This document shows, piece after piece, positions 8,618 to 15,221 of a stretch of 64,000 nucleotides of DNA. Within the stretch, counting starts at the first letter, position 1; every line of letters starts with the position of its first letter. The DNA is from JAMXLO01 sp963719805 (GTDB lineage Bacteria; Pseudomonadota; Alphaproteobacteria; Acetobacterales; Acetobacteraceae). Made by a program: the position numbers and the translations under genes. Under the pieces are notes generated by a model. That model was not told where the DNA came from. It was given only the letters and a program-made list of their open reading frames with translations, and ran no database searches. Location: contig CAVRDF010000010.1 in assembly GCA_963719805.1 (NCBI GenBank), positions 62,001 through 126,000 of the forward strand, given 5' to 3'.

Positions 8618-9478
8618 ATGCCAAAGGTTCTCTCTCCTGCGCAAATCGAGGCCTTCGAGCGCGATGGCTTCGTCGCACCGGTGCGTGCGATCTCGCCAGA
8701 GCGAGCGGCTTACTACCGGCAACAGCTCGAGGCATTCGAGGCGCGCTATCCCGGCGACAAGATCAAGCTCGACCAGAAGGCGCACATGATCTGCCCGTGG
8801 GTCGATCAGATGATCCGCGAGCCTGGCGTTCTCGACGCCACCGAGGATCTGATCGGCCCCGATATTCTATGCTGGGGCACCTCGCTGCGGGCGAAGCGCG
8901 CCGACGGCAAGACCTTCGCCGGCTGGCATCAGGACACCGCCTATGCCGATGTGAAGCCGATCGTGGTGATCGTCGCGCTGGCACTGTCGCCGGCGCGCGC
9001 CGAGAACGGTTGCATCCGTGGCGTGCCTGGCTCGCATCGCGGACCGCTGCTGCCGCACAAGGAGGCGTTCGCGACCAACAGTCTTCTGTCACGTGAGCAG
9101 TTCATCGATTCACCGATCGACGATGCCGCGGCCGTCGACTTCGCGCTGGACCCTGGCGAGATCGCGCTGTTCAACAACGCGATGATCCATTCGTCCAAGC
9201 CAAACTTCGGCGCCGATCGGCGGATCATCTTCCTGCTCGAAATGGTGCCGACGCGTGCCTATCAGCACGAGCCGCGCGAGTCCGCGGTGCTGGTGCGCGG
9301 CGAGGACCGCTTCAACAACTTCGATCGCGATCCGCTGCCGCGCGTCGAAATGGGTGCCGATGAAGTCGCCGCCTGGCAGCGTGCGGTGGAGGTCCAGGCA
9401 AGCGTGCTGTTCCGTGGCGCCTCGCGGCCGCCGCGTGCGCTGCACGGTATGACCAGCGGCCAGGCGCCCAGCGGCTGA
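8618..9478 (+). CDS. Phytanoyl-CoA dioxygenase (PhyH) family protein, PhnY/TmpA-like context
   Basis: A 286-residue Fe(II)/2-oxoglutarate-dependent dioxygenase. The metal triad is visible as H104 and D106 in WHQDTAY and H191 in NAMIHSSKPN; the 2-oxoglutarate-binding Arg is likely in ADRRII. The Asp is present, so it should be a hydroxylase rather than a halogenase. It is followed by an HD-domain oxygenase gene; in phosphonate degraders the PhnY dioxygenase hydroxylates 2-aminoethylphosphonate for PhnZ, and TmpA does the same for the trimethylated form. The same division of labour is inferred here from gene order and is not proven by sequence alone. Confidence 0.88.
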   Translation: MPKVLSPAQIEAFERDGFVAPVRAISPERAAYYRQQLEAFEARYPGDKIKLDQKAHMICPWVDQMIREPGVLDATEDLIGPDILCWGTSLRAKRADGKTFAGWHQDTAYADVKPIVVIVALALSPARAENGCIRGVPGSHRGPLLPHKEAFATNSLLSREQFIDSPIDDAAAVDFALDPGEIALFNNAMIHSSKPNFGADRRIIFLLEMVPTRAYQHEPRESAVLVRGEDRFNNFDRDPLPRVEMGADEVAAWQRAVEVQASVLFRGASRPPRALHGMTSGQAPSG

Positions 9479-9492
9479 CATTGACCGAACCT

Positions 9493-9562
9493 GTCGTTGC
9501 GGGTGAAGCGAAGCAATCCAGTGCCGAATGCTGCATTGCTTCGTTGCTTTGCTCGCAACGAC
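9493..9562. repeat. REP/BIME-like inverted repeat
   Basis: Outer arms gtcgttgcg (9493-9501) and cgcaacgac (9554-9562), and inner arms cgaagcaat (9509-9517) and attgcttcg (9535-9543), are perfectly complementary. The motif order resembles the widespread alphaproteobacterial element with 'gcgaggagcgaag...gaagcaatcc'. It lies between the dioxygenase and HD-domain genes. Related single-arm copies occur at 5507 and 21352. Confidence 0.65.
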
Positions 9563-9581
9563 GAAACTCATGGAGCTAAAG

Positions 9582-10193
9582 ATGCCCGACGCTTCGCAGA
9601 TCCTGCCGCACGCCAGCTATCGCAGCATGGCGGAAGGCACCAAGGAGGACTACGAGCTGGTCTTCCAGCACTTCAAGGCGTTCGAACGCGACATGGCGAG
9701 CCGCGTGCTGAAGGAAGTCGCTGAGCTGGAATTCAGCTATCCGGGCGAACTGGTGAACCGCCTGGTGCACTCCCTGCAAACCGCGACACGTGCGCATCGC
9801 GACGGGCGCGATGAGGAATACGTCGTCGCGGCGCTGCTGCACGATGTCGGCGACCTGCTATCGACGATGAACCATTCGGAATACGCGGCGTCGATCATCA
9901 AGCCGTATGTGCGGCCGAACACCTACTGGATGATCCGCCATCATGGGCTGTTCCAGGGATATTTCTACTTCCATCACTTCGGCCAGGACCGCAACGCGCG
10001 CGACCGCTATCAGGGACATCCGGCGTTCGAGATGTGCGTGGATTTCTGCGACAAGTATGACCAGGCGGCATTCGATCCGGATTACGACACCATGCCGATG
10101 GCGGCGTTCGAACCGATGGTACGGCGGTTGTTCGCGCGCGAGCCATGGGGCACGCATGCCAAGCTGGACGGCGGTTACGGCGACCAGTTCTAA
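9582..10193 (+). CDS. HD-domain mixed-valent diiron oxygenase, PhnZ/TmpB-like
   Basis: A 203-residue HD-domain protein. Likely metal ligands are H63, H87 and D88 (AALLHDVGD), H98, H120 or H121, and D157 or D160. Y53 and E56 (YPGE) precede H63 with the spacing remembered for the PhnZ substrate-loop Tyr and Glu (3, then 7, then 24 residues to the HD pair). PhnZ and TmpB cleave the C-P bond of a hydroxylated aminophosphonate with O2, releasing phosphate; myo-inositol oxygenase is a distant relative. The ATG at 9582 is preferred to one at 9570 because GGAG lies 6 bases upstream. An ordinary HD phosphohydrolase is the main alternative. Confidence 0.75.
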   Translation: MPDASQILPHASYRSMAEGTKEDYELVFQHFKAFERDMASRVLKEVAELEFSYPGELVNRLVHSLQTATRAHRDGRDEEYVVAALLHDVGDLLSTMNHSEYAASIIKPYVRPNTYWMIRHHGLFQGYFYFHHFGQDRNARDRYQGHPAFEMCVDFCDKYDQAAFDPDYDTMPMAAFEPMVRRLFAREPWGTHAKLDGGYGDQF

Positions 10194-10199
10194 GGAAGG

Positions 10200-10313
10200 T
10201 CAGGGGGTCTTACCCCCTGAAACCCCCACCAAAGGCGGAGCCTTTGGAAACCATCCTATTCGGGTTTTAAGGGCTACGCCCTTAGCGGAAATCCAAGGGG
10301 CGGCGCCCCTTGG
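10200..10313. repeat. Cluster of four perfect hairpins between convergent genes
   Basis: Four consecutive perfect palindromes fill the gap between the HD-domain gene and the DUF2076 gene. They are tcaggggg/ccccctga (10200-10220), ccaaaggc/gcctttgg (10229-10247), taagggc/gccctta (10268-10284) and ccaaggggc/gccccttgg (10293-10313), with loops of 3 to 5 bases. They could terminate transcription from both sides. Their regular spacing suggests a composite mobile-type intergenic repeat rather than a single terminator. Confidence 0.7.
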
Positions 10314-10316
10314 CCT

Positions 10317-11213
10317 TCAGTTGTTCATGGTGTCGTCGGTGCCCCCGCCGGTATCCCAACTGTCGGTGCCACCACCTGAATTGTCGTCGAATCCCGACTG
10401 ATCAGCACCACCGCTCGAACCGGTGTCCCAGCTGCCGTTATCGACGTAGCCCTGATCGGGCGCAGCGCCCCCACCGGAACCGGTGTCCCAGGTGCCCTGA
10501 TCGACGTAGCCTTGGCCGGGCGGGGCGCCCCAGGGGCTCTGGTTCTCCTCGATGATGGTGGTGTTGCCGCCGCCGAAGCCGCCGCCGAAACCGCCACCGC
10601 CAAATCCGCCGCCGTGGCCGCCGGAGAACAGGTTCATCAATGCATTGCCGGCCACCAGCCCACCGGCCACGCCGGCCGCAGTGGTCAGTGCCGAGCCCAG
10701 AAAGCCTGAACCCTGGCGCTGGAACATGCCGGGCTGGTAGCCGGGCGCGTATTGCGGCGGCGGCGGGGGCGCTTGCTGGTATCCCTGTTGATAGCCCTGC
10801 TGTGGCGCGCCCTGGTTCCACATCGGGGCACCTTGTTGTGGCGGGGGCGCCTGGCGGGCACCGCCACCGAACAGGCCGCTGAAGAACCCGCCGCCAGAGC
10901 CCGCTTGCTGCTGTTGCTGCGACGCCTGCTGCGCTTGCTGGCGCGCCTGCTGCAGCTCCCATTCCATCCGCTGGATGCGGTTCTGCGCCTCGGCGAGCGC
11001 GTGCTCCTGCACGAAGGCGAGCTGGGTGATGCGGTAGCGTGCCTCGGGATAGCGGCTGAACAGATCGGTGATCAGCCGATCGGCTTCGGGATCAACCGGC
11101 GGAAGGGCTGGCGAGGTGGTGGCCGGCACCGAGCCGCCAAACGATGGCTGGGCCTGGGCGCCGCCCACTCGGCCGATGAACTGGCTGATGATATCGCGTT
11201 CTTCGTTCGTCAT
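10317..11213 (-). CDS. DUF2076-family protein
   Basis: A 298-residue protein. Residues 1 to about 90 (MTNEERDIISQFI ... DLFSRYPEARYRI) are the conserved DUF2076 start. A Gln-rich predicted coiled coil (about 80-105) is followed by a Gly/Pro/Gln-rich middle and a short hydrophobic stretch with a Gly-zipper look (LTTAAGVAGGLVAGNALMN). The tail is Gly/Asp-rich and contains three repeats of the type DxGxWDTGS. The function of the family is unknown; the shape suggests a membrane-interacting or scaffold protein. It is convergent with the HD-domain gene and divergent from glyQ. Confidence 0.85.
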   Translation of the reverse strand: MTNEERDIISQFIGRVGGAQAQPSFGGSVPATTSPALPPVDPEADRLITDLFSRYPEARYRITQLAFVQEHALAEAQNRIQRMEWELQQARQQAQQASQQQQQAGSGGGFFSGLFGGGARQAPPPQQGAPMWNQGAPQQGYQQGYQQAPPPPPQYAPGYQPGMFQRQGSGFLGSALTTAAGVAGGLVAGNALMNLFSGGHGGGFGGGGFGGGFGGGNTTIIEENQSPWGAPPGQGYVDQGTWDTGSGGGAAPDQGYVDNGSWDTGSSGGADQSGFDDNSGGGTDSWDTGGGTDDTMNN

Positions 11214-11337
11214 TGGGGCACCCTCCGGGTTCCGTGGCGTGCGATGTGATAGCGCCGCGTGGTTGCTTCAATGGCAGGCGGTTGCCCGCGGCGCGTGTCT
11301 GCTTTATGTGGCCGCCGCAACCATCATACCCGGTCGT

Positions 11338-12201
11338 ATGGACGGCACGAAGCTCAGTTTTCAGGCACTGATCGCCCAGCTGCACGACTACTGGTCGCGG
11401 CAGGGCTGCGTCATCCTGCAACCTTTCGATGGGGAGATGGGGGCGGGAACCTTCCATCCGGCCACCACGCTGCGCTCGCTGGGTCCGCGGCCCTGGCGCG
11501 CCGCCTATGTGCAGCCCAGCCGGCGGCCGACCGACGGGCGCTACGGCGAAAACCCAAACCGGCTGCAGCACTACTATCAATACCAGGTCATCATGAAGCC
11601 CTCGCCCCAGGATGCGCAGGACCTGCTGCTTGGCAGCTACCAGGAACTCGGCCTGGATCCGTTGCTGCACGATTTCCGTTTCGTCGAGGACGACTGGGAG
11701 AGCCCGACCCTCGGGGCCTGGGGGCTTGGCTGGGAAGTCTGGTGCGACGGCATGGAGGTGGGCCAGTTCACCTACTTCCAGCAGGTCGGCGGCATTCCGG
11801 TGACGCTACCCAGCTTCGAAATGACCTACGGGCTGGAGCGTCTGGCGATGTACGTGCAGGACGTGGACAATGTCTATGACCTGGACTTCAACGGCGCCGG
11901 TGTCAGCTACGGCGACGTGTTTCTGCGCGCCGAGCGCGAATACAGCGCCTACAACTTCGAGCATGCCGACACGGCGCTGCTGACCCGGCATTTCGCTGAC
12001 GCCGAGGGGGAGTGTGCGGTGCTGTTGGAGCGCGGGCTGGCTCTGCCGGCTTACGACCAGTGCATCAAGGCGAGTCATTTGTTCAACCTGCTGGATGCGC
12101 GCGGGGTGATCAGCGTGACCGAACGGGCGAGCTACATCGGCCGCGTGCGCAGCCTGGCGAAGGGCTGCTGCGAGGCCTGGGTGGCGGGCGAAAATCAATG
12201 A
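11338..12201 (+). CDS. glyQ: Glycine--tRNA ligase alpha subunit
   Basis: A 287-residue alpha chain of the bacterial alpha2beta2 glycyl-tRNA synthetase, which holds the class II catalytic site forming glycyl-adenylate. Family signatures are QGCVILQPFDGEMGAGTFHP, RRPTDGRYGENPNR and YQYQVIMKPSP. The ATG at 11338 gives the normal length. The beta-subunit gene starts about 960 bases downstream, because three toxin-antitoxin-like genes lie between, which is unusual for this normally adjacent pair. Confidence 0.97.
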   Translation: MDGTKLSFQALIAQLHDYWSRQGCVILQPFDGEMGAGTFHPATTLRSLGPRPWRAAYVQPSRRPTDGRYGENPNRLQHYYQYQVIMKPSPQDAQDLLLGSYQELGLDPLLHDFRFVEDDWESPTLGAWGLGWEVWCDGMEVGQFTYFQQVGGIPVTLPSFEMTYGLERLAMYVQDVDNVYDLDFNGAGVSYGDVFLRAEREYSAYNFEHADTALLTRHFADAEGECAVLLERGLALPAYDQCIKASHLFNLLDARGVISVTERASYIGRVRSLAKGCCEAWVAGENQ

Positions 12202-12236
12202 TTGTGGAAGACGCTGAGGAAACGGAAGGAAACACC

Positions 12237-12428
12237 ATGGACGAACTGGTGATCGAAGATGCGGAAGCCTGCCAGCTCGCGGCCGAGCTGGCGGAACTGA
12301 CCGGCGACAGCCTGCGGATCGCGATCGTGACGGCGCTGCGCGAGGAGCGCGACCGGGCCCTGACGCGGCGGCGGCGGCATGAGCGGATCATGGCGATCAC
12401 CAGGGAGATCGCGCTGAGCGCCGCCTGA
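12237..12428 (+). CDS. Rv0623/VapB-type antitoxin-like protein (no adjacent toxin of its own)
   Basis: A 63-residue protein with the pattern of PSK-type VapB antitoxins: a short beta strand (ELVIED) and a helix carrying AAELAELTGDSLRIAIVTAL, then a basic tail. The ATG at 12237 is preceded by AAGGA; a more upstream ATG at 12198 overlaps the glyQ stop and would add an acidic extension. No toxin gene follows directly. It resembles the antitoxin encoded at 12509 and may be a duplicated partner or the survivor of a second module. Confidence 0.65.
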   Translation: MDELVIEDAEACQLAAELAELTGDSLRIAIVTALREERDRALTRRRRHERIMAITREIALSAA

Positions 12429-12508
12429 CGCGCGCCCATCGAACTCGACTTCTGCAGCCCGAATGCCTAATTCTACCTGGTCCCCAGGTTTTCTACCAAG
12501 GCTGCATC

Positions 12509-12769
12509 ATGGGCGCGCAACTGAACATCAAGAGCGAGGACGCCTACCGGCTGGCCTCCCGGCTGTCCGAACTGACCGGTGAAAGCCTGACCAGTGTGGT
12601 CATCAAGGCTCTCCAGGCAGAGCTGGCGCGCGAGGAGCGCGCGAATGATCGCGAGGAACGGCTGAAGCGTGTGCGCGAGATTTCCGCCGACATCCGCCGC
12701 CACCTCGTGCGGCCGTTGCCCGGCTCCAACCACGATTGGCTCTACGACGAGAACGGGCTGCCCAAATGA
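12509..12769 (+). CDS. vapB: Type II antitoxin, VapB family
   Basis: An 86-residue antitoxin. The N-terminal part (QLNIKSEDAYRLASRLSEL, TGESLTSVVIKAL) is the DNA-binding/dimerisation module of the Rv0623 family. The charged helix and the C-terminal end (HDWLYDENGLPK) would bind and block the toxin. The gene overlaps vapC by four bases (ATGA), the standard coupling. Like other VapB proteins it probably represses its own promoter. Confidence 0.85.
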   Translation: MGAQLNIKSEDAYRLASRLSELTGESLTSVVIKALQAELAREERANDREERLKRVREISADIRRHLVRPLPGSNHDWLYDENGLPK

Positions 12770-13161
12770 TCGTGGACAGCTCGGCTCTGCTGGCTGTGAT
12801 CCTCAACGAGGACGACGAACCGCGCTACGTGGCGGCGATGATCGACGCGGACGTTCTGCGCATGTCCGCGGCGAACTGGGTTGAGACCGCCATAATCGTG
12901 GACTCGCACGGGAACCGCTCTGTCAGGCTTCGTTTTGAGGACCTGACCGAGGCCCTTCGTCTGCAAATCGAGCCTGTCACGGCAGCGGATGCTCGCCAGT
13001 CAAGGGTCGCTCATGGCGACTACGGACGTGGACATCATCCGGCACGGTTGAACTACGGCGACTGCTTTGCGTATGCACTGGCCAAGCGCTGTGGTGAGCC
13101 GCTGCTGTTCAAGGGCAACGACTTCGCGCAGACCGATATCGAGCCGGCGCTGAAGGACTGA
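12766..13161 (+). CDS. vapC: Type II toxin, PIN-domain ribonuclease VapC
   Basis: A 131-residue PIN-domain endoribonuclease. The Mg-binding acidic residues are D4 (IVDSSALLA), E40 (NWVET), D99 (NYGDCFAYALA) and D119 (KGNDF), all present, so it looks intact. VapC toxins cut tRNA or rRNA and are silenced by their cognate VapB. The ATG at 12766 overlaps the antitoxin stop. glyS begins 2 bases after the toxin stop, so glyS expression must run through this module or start from a promoter inside it. Confidence 0.9.
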   Translation: MIVDSSALLAVILNEDDEPRYVAAMIDADVLRMSAANWVETAIIVDSHGNRSVRLRFEDLTEALRLQIEPVTAADARQSRVAHGDYGRGHHPARLNYGDCFAYALAKRCGEPLLFKGNDFAQTDIEPALKD

Positions 13162-13163
13162 CC

Positions 13164-15216
13164 ATGCCGGAATTGTTCCTGGAGCTGTTCAGCGAGGAAA
13201 TCCCGGCGCGCATGCAGGCGAGGGCGGCGGAGGATCTGGCGCGCCTGTGTGGCGAGGCGCTGGCACCGCTGTCTCCGGCCAACGTGCGTACGTTCTATGG
13301 CGCTCGGCGTATTGCGCTGGCCGCCGATGTCGCGCCGGGCGTCACGGCCAGTTCCACGATCGAACGCGGGCCGCGTGCCAACGCGCCGGAGCAGGCACTT
13401 GCCGGCTTCCTGCGCAAGCACGGCGCCGGCCGGGACCAGTTGCGCCAGGAGGGCGACTACTGGGTGTTGGACAAAAGCGCCGAAGCGGTTCCCGCCGCGG
13501 CTTTGATCGCCGGCACCATCCCCTCCTTGCTGCGTCGCTTCCCTTGGCCGAAGTCGATGCGCTGGGGCGGCACCAGCAGCTTCATCTGGGTGCGCCCGCT
13601 GCGCCGGATCGCCTGCCTGCTGGACGGCACGGTGGTGCCGTTCGATCTGCGCGATGGCGGCGACGATGGGCACGGGCTGAAGTCCGGCGATCTGACCGAG
13701 GGCCACCGGTTTCTCGCGCCGGGCGCCTTCGCGGTCCAAACGTGCGCCGATTGGGTGGAAAGGCTGCGCCAGCGGCGCGTGCTGGTCGACGCCGAGGAGC
13801 GTCGGCGAATCATCGCCGAGGGCATCGCCGCGCTGACCAACGATGCGCGGGTGGTCGATGACCCGGGGCTGCTGGACGAAGTGACGGGGCTGGTGGAATG
13901 GCCGGTGCCATTGCTGGGTCGGATCGACCAGGCGTTCATGGACCTGCCCGCGGAAGTCCGGCAGGTGTCGATGCGGGTGAACCAGCGCTACTTCGCGTTT
14001 CGCTATCCCGACGGTGCCGCCGCGCCGTATTTCGGTTTCGTCGCGAATATCGCGCCGGCGGACGGCGGGGCGGCATCGATCGCCGGCAATGAGCGCGTGC
14101 TGCGCGCCCGGCTGTCGGATGCGCGGCACTTCTGGGACCTCGATCGCAAGGCACGCCTGGAAGTCGCGGGTGCCGTTGCTGGACCATGTGACGTTCCACG
14201 CCAGGCTCGGGTCGCAGGGCGAGCGGGTGCGGCGGCTTGAGCGGTTGGCGGAGGAGATTGCGCCGCAGGTTGGCGCCGGTCCTGCCCTGGCCCGTGACGC
14301 GGCGCGCCTCGCCAAGGCTGATCTCACCAGCGGTATGGTCGGTGAGTTCCCCGAACTGCAGGGGGTCATGGGCCGCTATTATGCGCTGCACGACTGCGAG
14401 GATCCGCTGGTCGCCGACGCCATCCGCGACCATTACGCGCCGAAGGGGCCAACCGACGCGGTGCCCACCGCGGATGTGTCCATTGCTGTCGCACTGGCCG
14501 ACAAGATTGACCTGCTGGTCGGCTTTTTCGCCATCGGCGAGCGGCCGACCGGCGGCGGTGATCCCTATGCGCTGCGCCGCGCCGCCCTCGGCATCATCCG
14601 CATCATCCGCGAGAACGGGCTGCGGCTTAACCTGACCAGAGTGATCGGGTGGGCACAGGATAATTTGCATCACCCCGGCGTTCAGCCGGTTCCCACGTCC
14701 GAGGTGCTCGACTTCATTGTGGAACGCTTGCGCGTCCAGCTTCGCGCGGAAGGCGCGCGGCATGACGTATTGGCGGCGGTATTTGCCACTGGCGCGGATG
14801 ACGACATCGTTCGTCTGCTGGCGAGGAGTTCCGCGGTCGCCTCCCTCCTGGGCACCGGCGACGGCGCCAATCTGCTGACCGCCTACCGCCGCGCCGCCAA
14901 CATCCTGCGCATCGAGGAGCGCAAGGATGGGCCGCATGATGCCGCCCCGGAGCCCGGCCTGCTACGGGAACCCGCGGAAATTGATTTGAATCATGCGCTT
15001 CAGGCCGTGCCCGTGGTATTGCAGCGCATCGAGCAGGAGGATTTCGGGGGTGCCATGGCCGCGCTCGCGCTGCTGCGTGCGCCGCTCGACGCATTCTTTG
15101 ATAAGGTCACCGTGAACGCACCGGAGCAGGACTTGCGCCGCAATCGTTTGCGTCTTGTTCATAAAGTCCGGTCCACGATGGACCGGATCGCGGATTTCTC
15201 GAAAATCGAGGGCTGA
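13164..15216 (+). CDS. glyS: Glycine--tRNA ligase beta subunit, frameshifted as read
   Basis: The beta chain contributes tRNA recognition to glycyl-tRNA synthetase. It begins MPELFLELFSEEIPARM and shows MRWGGTSSFIWVRP and MRVNQRYFAFRY. The N-terminal 330 or so residues are in the frame of 13164, which then drifts off and stops at 14240. The rest (RVPLLDHVTFHARLGSQGER to the DALR-type end VRSTMDRIADFSKIEG) is in the +1 frame. The switch lies at about 14160-14168, and removing one base restores a roughly 683-residue product, normal for GlyS. No slippery sequence is visible. Because the gene is normally essential and single-copy, an inserted base in the sequence is more likely than a real mutation. 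Confidence 0.9.
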
Positions 15217-15221
15217 ATAGC

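Noticed and set aside
7685..8785. Upstream extension of the PotA-like ATPase frame, giving 734 codons
   Set aside because: The added part only re-reads the permease gene in another frame; the ATPase starts at 7684 with an ATGA overlap.
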